Origin: Brevibacillus reuszeri
Lineage (GTDB): Bacteria; Bacillota; Bacilli; Brevibacillales; Brevibacillaceae
NCBI RefSeq assembly: GCF_001187725.1
Contig: NZ_LGIQ01000009.1
Coordinates: 684,266-748,265, forward strand
Length of the DNA: 64,000 nucleotides
Direction of reading: 5' to 3'
In this document: positions 1 through 7,670 of the stretch, in pieces
How positions within the stretch are numbered: the stretch's first letter is position 1
How the letters are laid out: every line of letters begins with the position of its first letter
Notes under the pieces: model-generated
The model's input: the letters and a program-made list of their open reading frames with translations, nothing else
The model's database searches: none
What the model was told of the DNA's origin: nothing
Made by a program: the position numbers and the translations under genes

Positions 1-438
1 CGCCATTTCGGACAGGTACGTAGCAGATGTACCATATTCGCCACCAAGTGATAAGCCTTGTAACAGACGTGCAAGTACGAGAATAATAGGAGCAAAAATG
101 CCAATGGTACTATAACCTGGAGTTAGTGCAATAATCAGTGAACCGCTTGCCATGACGGTGATGGACAGAGTCAAGGCAGCACGTCTGCCGTGACGGTCAG
201 CATAGCGCCCCATCAGCAGGCTTCCGAGTGGTCTCATTAAAAAGCCGATGGCGAAGATTGCGGCTGTATTGAGCAGTTGGCTCGTCGTATCTCCTTTTGG
301 GAAAAATTCAGACGAGAAATACACGGCAAAAGCCGAATAAACGTACCAGTCATACCACTCGATCAGGTTACCGATCGAACCCTTAAAAATGTTTCCCGTG
401 ATGCGTCGCGTGTTTGCGCGATCATTCGTTTGATTCAC
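1..438 (-). CDS. MFS metabolite:H+ symporter (KgtP/ShiA type), C-terminus outside window
   Basis: Partial gene running off the left edge; the first 146 residues are visible. The start is a GTG at 438 preceded by GGAGG (447-451). The protein shows the MHS-family signature: an N-terminal IGNLIEWYDWYVYS segment, the MFS motif A loop GRYADRHGRR around residues 82-91, and QGLSLGGEYGT in helix 4. MHS permeases import dicarboxylates, osmolytes or aromatic acids with protons across the cytoplasmic membrane; the substrate cannot be read here. It lies 3' of a -24/-12 promoter element, so it is probably the target of the sigma54 activator encoded at 1752-3119. Confidence 0.85.
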   Translation of the reverse strand, partial: MNQTNDRANTRRITGNIFKGSIGNLIEWYDWYVYSAFAVYFSSEFFPKGDTTSQLLNTAAIFAIGFLMRPLGSLLMGRYADRHGRRAALTLSITVMASGSLIIALTPGYSTIGIFAPIILVLARLLQGLSLGGEYGTSATYLSEMA

Positions 439-531
439 TCTTAATCCTCCTTGTTGTCGTTATTCTTCAGAAACCATACTGTTCTCCAAGAGAATGTAAC
501 CGGTTTCAGCTTGCGATCGCATAAGTATACA

Positions 532-547
532 AGCAAATTACATGCCA
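532..547 (-). promoter_or_regulatory. sigma54 (-24/-12) promoter of the MHS transporter
   Basis: On the minus strand the sequence TGGCATGTAATTTGCT matches the RpoN consensus TGGCAC-N5-TTGCW. The invariant GG and GC are separated by exactly 10 bases. It points at the transporter, whose GTG lies about 95 nt downstream. An NtrC-type activator is encoded 1.2 kb away, which makes a functional promoter plausible. Confidence 0.6.
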
Positions 548-681
548 ACTCTTTGTAATTGGAATCTCTTTAAGTGTTTCCAGCTTAGTAGACTCCTTAT
601 TTACCAAAGAATTTTTTGATACAACCGAATGTTTTTAAAACAAGGGTTCTTATTTGATGAAAGAGAAAACAATCAGTGCAC

Positions 682-728
682 GAAAAAAACCGGCAAAAAA
701 ATCCGCTTAACACGGAAGTTTTTGCCGG
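682..728 (-). terminator. Rho-independent terminator of the kinase-regulator-TAXI operon
   Basis: Inverted repeat with arms ccggcaaaaa (690-699) and tttttgccgg (719-728). Read on the minus strand it is followed by seven T residues. It sits 31 nt after the TAXI stop. Confidence 0.8.
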
Positions 729-759
729 GTACGATGATCGAATCGGACTTTTTCTCCTC

Positions 760-1755
760 CTATTCTGCATGAGTAGATGCATTTGCCGCTTCTGAATAAT
801 ATTTTTCAGCTCCAGGATGGAGTGGAACAACGAGATCCTTCCCCGCTTCCTGCCTGTCAATTTGCTTGGCGGCTTCATGCGCCACTTGCAGAACATCCAG
901 ATTTTCAAAAAAAGCCTTGGTTAACTTGTAGACTTGTGCATCGGTTAAATCAGAACGCACGAGCAGGATATTGCGAATTGCCACTGTCGGGACAGGCATG
1001 TCGTTTTGATAAATCCCTGCCGGAAGCTGTACTTTTTCAAAAAACGGAAACTGCTTTGTGAGCTGCTCGACGGCTTCAGGCTGGATGGGTACGATTGCAA
1101 CTTCATCCGTGCTTTGCAGATCCAGAACTGCCGAATTGGGAAGTCCGGACGTAACGAAAGCAGCATCAATCGCATTGTTTTTCAATTGCTCGATTGCTTC
1201 AGCATAAGAGAGATATTCTGGTCTAATATCTTTGTACGTGATGCCATGCGCCCCCAAGATCATGCGAGCATTAACCTCTACCCCACTATTCGGGGCACCG
1301 ACGCCTACCCGTTTGCCCTTTAGATCATACACCGAGTGAATCGAACGATCTTTTAACGTGACGATTTGCACATAGTTCAAATAAAGTCCTGCCATTGAGC
1401 TCATCTGCTTCGCCGGACCGTTTGCCTGAAAGCCTTCCTTTCCTCCAAGCGCAAAAGAAGCAACATCTGACATGGCAAAAGCCACATCCGCTTTTCCTCC
1501 CTCCAGGAGGTGTACATTTTCTACTGAGCCATCTGTGGACCTCACGGCAGCATTGTAACCAAGCTTGTCTTTATACACCTTGGCCAATGCTCCTCCAATC
1601 GTATAATACGGACCGGAAGCACCGCCCGTCGCTATCGTCACATACGGTTGCTCTTGGTCGGAGGGCACAGGTATTTGCTCGGGTTTATGGTCACAGCCGC
1701 TCGCCACGACTCCCACAGCAAAAGTTAGCACAATCCAATGGATGATTTTTCTCAT
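760..1755 (-). CDS. TAXI-family TRAP solute-binding lipoprotein
   Basis: 331 aa. The N-terminus has a lipoprotein signal peptide ending GVVASGC, with Cys about residue 21. The mature part opens with YVTIATGGASGPYYTIGGALA, diagnostic of the TAXI (TRAP-associated extracytoplasmic immunogenic) family, and RSTDGSVENVHLLEGGKADVAFAMSD follows. TAXI proteins normally deliver organic acids or glutamate to a fused TRAP permease. No TRAP membrane subunit is visible here. The start codon overlaps the stop of the response regulator (ATGA), so it is translated as part of the signalling operon. It may be a ligand-presenting partner of the kinase rather than a transport subunit, in the way B. subtilis DctB works with DctS; that role is inference. 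Confidence 0.9.
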   Translation of the reverse strand: MRKIIHWIVLTFAVGVVASGCDHKPEQIPVPSDQEQPYVTIATGGASGPYYTIGGALAKVYKDKLGYNAAVRSTDGSVENVHLLEGGKADVAFAMSDVASFALGGKEGFQANGPAKQMSSMAGLYLNYVQIVTLKDRSIHSVYDLKGKRVGVGAPNSGVEVNARMILGAHGITYKDIRPEYLSYAEAIEQLKNNAIDAAFVTSGLPNSAVLDLQSTDEVAIVPIQPEAVEQLTKQFPFFEKVQLPAGIYQNDMPVPTVAIRNILLVRSDLTDAQVYKLTKAFFENLDVLQVAHEAAKQIDRQEAGKDLVVPLHPGAEKYYSEAANASTHAE

Positions 1756-3119
1756 TCCGGACCTCTTGCATATTGCTTCAGCTTTTCCCGTAATCCCCGC
1801 TCACTTATCGATAATTGCTTGGCTGTATTCAACCGATGCCTCTCATTTTTCTCAAGCGTATAGAGAATATACATTTTTTCTGCTTCTGCAAGCGTCAGTC
1901 CTTCTGGAATCAACAGTCCGCTTTCACTTGCATGCCCTCTTGTAGGGGTGGCACGGTTTCCGCGAACGGCTTCCGGAAGATCGTCAGGGTGAATAACTTC
2001 CTCCTCAGAAAGCGCAACCGCATACTCCAGCATATTGGAAAGCTCGCGAACATTGCCGGGATAGGTATAGTCATACAGCTTGCGTTTTGCCTCTGGACTG
2101 AATGATTTCGTACGGACTCCCATATTGGCTGAGTAAAACGCTAAAAAATGCTCAATGAGAAGCGGCACGTCCTCCTTGCGCTCACGAAGAGGTGGCAGAT
2201 GGATCGGAATGACATTCAAGCGATAGTACAGATCCTCTCGAAAGCTCCCTTTCGCCACTTCTTCCTGCAGGTTGCGATTGGTTGCGGAAATGATCCGTAC
2301 ATCTACTTCCTTTGGCTGCTGGGAGCCCACTGGAGTCACGACCTTCTCTTGAATGACCCGCAATATTTTCGCTTGCAGCGACAAAGGCATCTCTCCGATC
2401 TCATCCAGAAAGATCGTGCCGCCATCGGATCGCTCAAACAGCCCTTGCTGCTTCTGATAGGCGCCAGTGAATGCTCCTTTTTCATGCCCAAAAAGCTCGC
2501 TTTCCAGCAGTAGCTCAGGTATGGCCGCACAATTGATGACCGAAAAAGCACGCTTCTGCCGTCCTCCCTGGAAATGAATCGCGCGGGCTACTAACTCCTT
2601 GCCTGTACCGCTTTCTCCCGTAATCAAGACATTGGAATTAATATCCTTTACCTTTTCAATCAATTGAAATACTTTCTGAATGGCACTACTCTTGCCAATA
2701 ATGCCCGCATAGGTTTCTTGTTGCCGCACTGCGTGGCTGAGAGCCTGCACCTGGCGATGAAGCTGTTGAAACGTGAAGGCCTTGCTAAGCAAAAGCTTTA
2801 CCTCGTCTAAATTGAGCGGTTTGGATAAGTAATGATAGGCTCCTGCTTTTATCGCCTCTACGGACGATTCAATCGATCCATACGCTGTCATCATAATGAC
2901 AACTACCTCCGGCTTTCTCTCCTTGATTACCCGCAGAAGATCGATCCCGTTCGCTACGCGCAAATTCAAATCAAGCAAGATGCCGTCTATCGGTTCTTCA
3001 TCCAGTAGCCTGAGTCCTTCTTCAGGTCCCGAAGCGGTTAGGACGCCATATACATCCTCAAGTGCAAACGAGAGCGAGGAACAGATCGCACGTTCATCAT
3101 CAATAATCAAAATGTTCAT
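1752..3119 (-). CDS. sigma54-dependent response regulator (NtrC/AtoC/DctD type)
   Basis: 455 aa from the ATG at 3119, which has GGGGGAG upstream and overlaps the kinase stop as TAATG. An upstream in-frame start at 3140 lies inside the kinase gene and is less likely. Domains are a receiver (about 1-115, acidic IIDDE pocket and phospho-acceptor Asp in GILLDLNL), an AAA+ sigma54-interaction domain (about 135-370) with Walker A GESGTGKE and the sigma54-contacting GAFTGA loop, and a short Fis-type C-terminal HTH (KQLSISERGLREKL). It should open closed sigma54-RNA polymerase complexes; the matching promoter at 532-547 suggests the MHS transporter as a target. Confidence 0.93.
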   Translation of the reverse strand: MNILIIDDERAICSSLSFALEDVYGVLTASGPEEGLRLLDEEPIDGILLDLNLRVANGIDLLRVIKERKPEVVVIMMTAYGSIESSVEAIKAGAYHYLSKPLNLDEVKLLLSKAFTFQQLHRQVQALSHAVRQQETYAGIIGKSSAIQKVFQLIEKVKDINSNVLITGESGTGKELVARAIHFQGGRQKRAFSVINCAAIPELLLESELFGHEKGAFTGAYQKQQGLFERSDGGTIFLDEIGEMPLSLQAKILRVIQEKVVTPVGSQQPKEVDVRIISATNRNLQEEVAKGSFREDLYYRLNVIPIHLPPLRERKEDVPLLIEHFLAFYSANMGVRTKSFSPEAKRKLYDYTYPGNVRELSNMLEYAVALSEEEVIHPDDLPEAVRGNRATPTRGHASESGLLIPEGLTLAEAEKMYILYTLEKNERHRLNTAKQLSISERGLREKLKQYARGPE

Positions 3120-5041
3120 TAGCAATCTCCCCCTTCGCAAAACTGCAATAGAAACATAGTGCCTTTCCCCATTTCACTTTTCACTTCAATCTCTCCGCCA
3201 TGCTCATGCATGATTTTCTGGCTAATATACAGGCCAAGCCCAATTCCTTGACTTTTCGTCGTATAGAAAGGCTGGAACATTTGAAGGTATTCCTCCCGCG
3301 CTATCCCGGAGCCCGTATCGGAAATAGCCAGACAGACCTTTTTACCGTCTTGCTTCGCTTGAATCGTCAATTGCTTTTCCTGTGAGTCTGCCATGGCCTC
3401 AATGGCATTAAGGATCAAATTGATCAGTACCTGTTTGATTCGGTCACGATCTACGAACACTACCCATTCTGGCGAAATGTCAACCACAGCTCGTATTCCT
3501 TCGCTCTCTATCCGCTTGGTGAACAGTCCCATTACAGATTGAACGAGGTCCAAAGGCTTCTCCCATTTTTGTTGGACCGGTTTTTCTCTGGAATAATCAA
3601 GCAAGTCCTCAATAATCCGATTCATTCTGGCGACTTCCTCCGGGACATGCTCCAGGAGCTCGGCCCGAAAACGTGTATCATCCAGCTTTTTAGGAAGCAG
3701 CTCTGTAAAGGTTTTGATCGCAGTCAACGGATTACGGATTTCGTGGGCAATACCTGCTACCAGCTCTCCAAGAGCGCGCATTTTTTCTTGTGCGATTAAA
3801 CGGGCTTGCAGATGCTTCTGCTCAGTACGATCCTGTAGACAAAGAATTCCGCCTACCTGCGCTCCTAAGCTGTTCGATAACGTGGCGATATAGTAATAAA
3901 CGATTCTTCCAGTCCCATCTCCTAAACGCAGCTCGCCTTCGAGTATGTTCCTCTCTCCCAGCTTCAGAGCCTCCTGAACTGGCAATTGGGGCAGGCAGTC
4001 CCTAACAAATGTCTCCGCTTGCCGGTTCTCTACTCCCAGCAATTTTTTTGCAGCATGGTTGATCAAGGTAATTCGACCTGTTTGGTCAAATGAAAGGATT
4101 CCGTTATCCACACTATCGAGCACTTTTCTCTGAAAAGCGAAGCTGTCTGCCAAAGCAGCTGTTTGAATCCTGACCTCTCTTTGCAATCGTTTGTTCCAAA
4201 GAAAGCTCCCTGCCAAAACGATCACTACGAGTCCCATCACGACAAGCAATCCGTAGACCAGCTTGCGCCACCAATCGATGGCCAAAGCGTTATAAGGCTC
4301 CAGGTATTGCGAATACAAAAGCTCGTACGTGCCGTTCTGATGCAGCTCCTCCAATCCTTCATTCAGCTTGTTTAGAAGCTCATAATTGCCCTCTCGCACA
4401 GCAAAGGCATAATCGGATGGCGGGATGAGACCCGTGCGAAGCCGGTAGTCTTGCTGCACATTCGCTTTCTGGAGGACATATTCCGCTGTCCACCGGTTCC
4501 CCAGAAAAACATCCGCTCTCCCTAAAAAGAGCATGTCCATCGCATCTGGCTGACTGAAGGCCAGCAACATTTTGCCACCCCGAATACTTTCTAATTGGGA
4601 GATTCCTGCATCATCTCGCTGGACTGCTACCACTTTTCCTCTCAAATCATTCATCCCGGTGATATCTCGGGTTGTCGCCGGAACGACGAGAGCGTCTGCC
4701 ATCGTCAAATAGGAGTCACTGAAATCAAAGAAGGTATCACGTGTGCTCGTATATTTCATGCCTACGACCAGGTCCAGTTGTCCTGCTTTTAGCTGACTAA
4801 CCGTATCCTCCCACTCCAGTGGAATGAATTGAATCTGATATCCGTGCAATGTAGCTATTTTTCGGATCATATCGATGTCAAAACCGGCTGCCTCTCCGTT
4901 TTTATCCAAATACGATAAGGGGGGCAAGCTCTTGTCAAAGCCGACTCGAATCAAGCGTTCTTCCTCGGCTTTTGCCGATCCAGGCAAACAAGTGAACAGA
5001 AATAACGTAACAAATATCATAAGCAAACCTAATTGCCGCAA
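3119..5041 (-). CDS. Hybrid SBP3-PAS sensor histidine kinase
   Basis: 640 aa if the TTG at 5041 is used. AGGGGG (5051-5056) is well spaced before it, and it gives a clean signal peptide (RQLGLLMIFVTLFLFTCLPG SAKA). An upstream ATG at 5062 would place the ribosome site inside the coding region. Domains are an extracytoplasmic bacterial SBP3 (amino-acid binding) domain about 30-250, a membrane helix about 260-283, a PAS domain about 305-405, a HisKA with AHEIRNPL (phospho-His near 433) and a HATPase_c with NLILNAIEAM, DTGSGI and GIGLGLYIS. It probably senses an amino or organic acid directly and phosphorylates the downstream NtrC-type regulator, with which it overlaps by one base. Confidence 0.93.
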   Translation of the reverse strand: MRQLGLLMIFVTLFLFTCLPGSAKAEEERLIRVGFDKSLPPLSYLDKNGEAAGFDIDMIRKIATLHGYQIQFIPLEWEDTVSQLKAGQLDLVVGMKYTSTRDTFFDFSDSYLTMADALVVPATTRDITGMNDLRGKVVAVQRDDAGISQLESIRGGKMLLAFSQPDAMDMLFLGRADVFLGNRWTAEYVLQKANVQQDYRLRTGLIPPSDYAFAVREGNYELLNKLNEGLEELHQNGTYELLYSQYLEPYNALAIDWWRKLVYGLLVVMGLVVIVLAGSFLWNKRLQREVRIQTAALADSFAFQRKVLDSVDNGILSFDQTGRITLINHAAKKLLGVENRQAETFVRDCLPQLPVQEALKLGERNILEGELRLGDGTGRIVYYYIATLSNSLGAQVGGILCLQDRTEQKHLQARLIAQEKMRALGELVAGIAHEIRNPLTAIKTFTELLPKKLDDTRFRAELLEHVPEEVARMNRIIEDLLDYSREKPVQQKWEKPLDLVQSVMGLFTKRIESEGIRAVVDISPEWVVFVDRDRIKQVLINLILNAIEAMADSQEKQLTIQAKQDGKKVCLAISDTGSGIAREEYLQMFQPFYTTKSQGIGLGLYISQKIMHEHGGEIEVKSEMGKGTMFLLQFCEGGDC

Positions 5042-5148
5042 ATATGACCACCCCCTACACATAACCAAAAAAAGAAACAGGATAAATACTTATTATGAAC
5101 GATACAAGTATGCTTGAAAAGAAGCTTATGGATGCCCCCTCTCCTTTT

Positions 5149-5195
5149 CAAAAAAAGAAAAAGAATGCCTTTTGCCTGTTTGACAAGGGCATTCT
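5149..5195 (-). terminator. Terminator after the erythromycin-esterase homologue
   Basis: Arms agaatgcc (5162-5169) and ggcattct (5188-5195) form a hairpin. On the minus strand it is followed by a long T-rich tract (TTTTTCTTTTTTT). Confidence 0.75.
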
Positions 5196-5226
5196 CTCAT
5201 GTAGATGGAACGAGCCATGCTCCTGA

Positions 5227-6504
5227 TCAATTCACCAGCATGGTTGAAGGTGTAGCTGTTCGGACAAAAAGAATGGCATCAAACGCTTTAGCGGGAGTCA
5301 TCTGTAGTGTATACATCTTTTCCATTTTTCCGTATAAACCGCTAAAGACTGCTCCTATCGCACTGATAGGCTGCGGTTTAAGGAGATAAGCGGTGAAATT
5401 TTCATCCTGTTTTGCTTTTGCGAAGTCCAGGAATCCATTCTGCTTGTTTGTGTTTGCAAACAGGGATGCCAGACGATTGCTTCCACTGTTTTTAACATAA
5501 AACGCTTTTCGCTCATTGGTAGTGGCGTCATTCGCGAGAAAGGAGCTCTCGTAAAATTCACTTCCGATCGCGTAATAGTTGTCCCCAAATGCATTGGCAA
5601 GATACGCTCCCATGCAAGTCGTGATGCCCATGGAAGAGGATGTTTTCTCAATATGACCATTATGTCCTGTTATGAACAGCTTTTCACGCCCGAAGTATTT
5701 CTTTTCATAAGACAATATCCATTTTACTTTTTCTGCCATAAATGTATCGCGCATATTGCCATAGTTCATTTTTGCTGATTGCAGAGTAGCGTTTTGTTTG
5801 ATTGACTCCGCGTAGACAAGAGCCAATTCATAATCCTTATCTGAGCTTTTGGCAATATACGCGGATTTGTTTTCTCGCATCCGCTCCAGTAAGGTTTTAC
5901 TATGAGTAAGCCCAGCCTGAACAATCGCTTGATTTTGATCATACACGGTTTTGTCATTCAAATTCGACAAAGCAGCCTCGTACGTTGCAGCAAGCGCCGG
6001 GTCGACTTTTTTTATGTATGCGAATAACGCGTTTTTGCTATGGTCATAGCGCTGCATGTCAAAGCCGTAAAAATGTATTTTATCCTTGTTGTCCGAACGA
6101 TCATTGTAGGTTCGCATCCATGCGATTAGCTGCGCCATTTCCTCCGTATTGTAGATGGAAAAGCCGATTGCTTTTGCAGCAGCTTGCGCCGTTCCGCTGC
6201 CACCTAGAATGTACTCGTTGACTTTTTGCCCCCCGCCAAAATCACCTTCAATGGCAAAGACGCGATATCCTTGTTTTTCGACCAGATACTTGAAAATATC
6301 TAATTTTAGCGTCGTAAATTCCTTGTTGCCATGTGTGGCTTCACCAAATCCGATGATTGTTTTTGTGGGGAGCTCGATTTGGGAAACAGGCACTAGCTTC
6401 GTTTGAAATGTTTGTTGCAGGGAACTGGTTGAATTCGAATCAAAACCAGTCAGTACGCTCATCAGGAAGAGCAGGCTAATTACGAGTAAGAGCTTCGTTT
6501 TCAT
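5227..6504 (-). CDS. Secreted or lipid-anchored erythromycin-esterase family protein
   Basis: 425 aa from the ATG at 6504, which follows GAGGAGG; a longer in-frame start at 6534 has no such site. A hydrophobic signal segment (KTKLLLVISLLFLMSVLTG) is followed by the erythromycin-esterase fold. GFGEATHG holds the Glu/His pair equivalent to EreB E43/H46, FAIEGDFGGG holds a second Glu, and TGHNGHIEK supplies the distal His. The family hydrolyses macrolide lactones in Ere enzymes, but most chromosomal members, especially exported ones like this, have unknown substrates. It stands alone with its own terminator. Confidence 0.85.
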   Translation of the reverse strand: MKTKLLLVISLLFLMSVLTGFDSNSTSSLQQTFQTKLVPVSQIELPTKTIIGFGEATHGNKEFTTLKLDIFKYLVEKQGYRVFAIEGDFGGGQKVNEYILGGSGTAQAAAKAIGFSIYNTEEMAQLIAWMRTYNDRSDNKDKIHFYGFDMQRYDHSKNALFAYIKKVDPALAATYEAALSNLNDKTVYDQNQAIVQAGLTHSKTLLERMRENKSAYIAKSSDKDYELALVYAESIKQNATLQSAKMNYGNMRDTFMAEKVKWILSYEKKYFGREKLFITGHNGHIEKTSSSMGITTCMGAYLANAFGDNYYAIGSEFYESSFLANDATTNERKAFYVKNSGSNRLASLFANTNKQNGFLDFAKAKQDENFTAYLLKPQPISAIGAVFSGLYGKMEKMYTLQMTPAKAFDAILFVRTATPSTMLVN

Positions 6505-6617
6505 GATCCTCCTCACTTTCTTGTACCCTCGCACATTGTGGATTTTCTTACCATTTCCACTATTATACTTCTGGCTGATGCTGTTTACCTATAGTGCATT
6601 TCATTTTAATAGAAGGA

Positions 6618-7508
6618 CTATAGCTGGAGAGCTTTTGCAATTAGAATGGCTGCCTCCTGCCGCAGCATGGGTTGTTTTGATTGGTAATCAATCGAGCCAT
6701 CCGTGTTTTGGGTGACTTCTGGTCCATATAGTCCGAGTGCAACGATCAGCATAACGCTATCCACAGCCCAGGAATCCGTATTCCCGTCAAGCCTTACTTC
6801 CATGTGTGGTACCCCTTGTAATTGGAGCATCCCGTCCATATATTTCTCAAACGATATCCCGGATACATTTTGCACGATATAGCCTTGAAGCATGGAGGCA
6901 AAGTTATCGTAGTTTTAGGACTCTCCTGGGTTTCTGATCACGGTCGGCATGTTTTTCGCTACGTACTCTTTTAGTGGCGTGACTTTACTCAAATCACCGT
7001 TGATATCACCTAGCTTAGGTTCGGTGAAATCATAACCCGTCGTATGTGTTAGCAGGTGGTGCATGGTAAGCGGCTCGTCAAAGGCATTATTTATAGGAAT
7101 ATCTCCCATATAGTTTTGAATGTCTTTATGCAGATCGATTTTTTTCGCCTCGACAAGCTGCATCACCGCTGTTGCCGTAACCGATTTGGCAATCGAGCCT
7201 AACCGGAATACCGTTTTCTCCGGATCAACAGGTGTCTTCTTTGCGATATCCGCATATCCGTATCCTTTTTGCAATACGACCTTGCCATCTCTTACAACGA
7301 CTACCGCCGCTCCAGGTGCCTGAAATTGTCTGATATCCTCACGTTCAAAAAAACGATCCGCAAACGCCTCCACCTCTTTCGGCTCCATGGGTCCTCTCGC
7401 AGCTGTACTGACTGGCTGCGCAAAGGCGGATGATATCGTTCCGAGCGTGAGAAAAAGGGTTAAAGCACTCACTTGCCACTTATTTTTACAACTGTGAAAT
7501 AGCTTCAT
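6618..7508 (-). pseudogene. Broken serine hydrolase (beta-lactamase fold) with S-layer-homology tail
   Basis: The 5' part (6915-7508) encodes a signal peptide and the N-terminal half of a class C-like beta-lactamase-fold hydrolase. It includes the SxxK motif SIAK (in RLGSIAKS) and MHHLLTHTTGYDF. After PGES the frame is lost near 6915-6918; restoring one base gives SYNYDNFASMLQGYIV, which contains the expected YxN motif (YDN). After FEKYMDG the hydrolase homology stops, and the remaining ~65 codons (DSVMLIVALGL... and QPMLRQEAAILIAKALQL) resemble the end of an SLH domain. The gene therefore carries a one-base frameshift and a large internal deletion. The ATG at 7508 has AAAGGAA upstream; 7517 is an alternative. 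Confidence 0.8.
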
Positions 7509-7577
7509 AGAATTCATTTCCTTTCCGTATTTTTATTATTTCTTCCATATCGTTCGCTTTCGAGAATAGGCCAGAAC

Positions 7578-7595
7578 TATGAACGGAGTATGAAC
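7578..7595 (-). promoter_or_regulatory. Direct-repeat operator, copy 1 (probable OmpR-type regulator site)
   Basis: Minus-strand GTTCATACTCCGTTCATA is two GTTCATA half-sites in 11-bp phase, the usual layout for OmpR/PhoP-family dimers. It lies about 70 nt upstream of the broken hydrolase start. Seventeen of 18 bases recur at 9419-9436. Confidence 0.5.
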
Positions 7596-7630
7596 GAAAA
7601 AGCGGAAACGAAAAAGCGGAAACGAAAAAA
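7593..7630 (+). repeat. 14-bp tandem repeat (AACGAAAAAGCGGA, 2 full copies plus partial)
   Basis: Two exact copies (7593-7606, 7607-7620) and the start of a third adjoin the operator copy and run into the terminator at 7627. It is possibly slippage-generated. Confidence 0.7.
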
Positions 7631-7649
7631 CCACCCATCAGGTGGTTTT
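7627..7649. terminator. Terminator after the S41 protease gene
   Basis: aaaaccacc (7627-7635) pairs with ggtggtttt (7641-7649), with a five-base loop and T residues after it on the minus strand. Confidence 0.75.
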
Positions 7650-7670
7650 CACGTCCATCAACCTGCTTGC

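Noticed and set aside
5227..6504. Macrolide resistance gene
   Set aside because: The catalytic Glu/His motifs are kept, but the exported, divergent protein belongs to the broad chromosomal esterase family, whose substrates are mostly unknown.
7593..7620. CRISPR-like tandem repeat
   Set aside because: Only two contiguous 14-bp copies without spacers; a simple tandem duplication. No CRISPR array or Cas gene was seen in the window.
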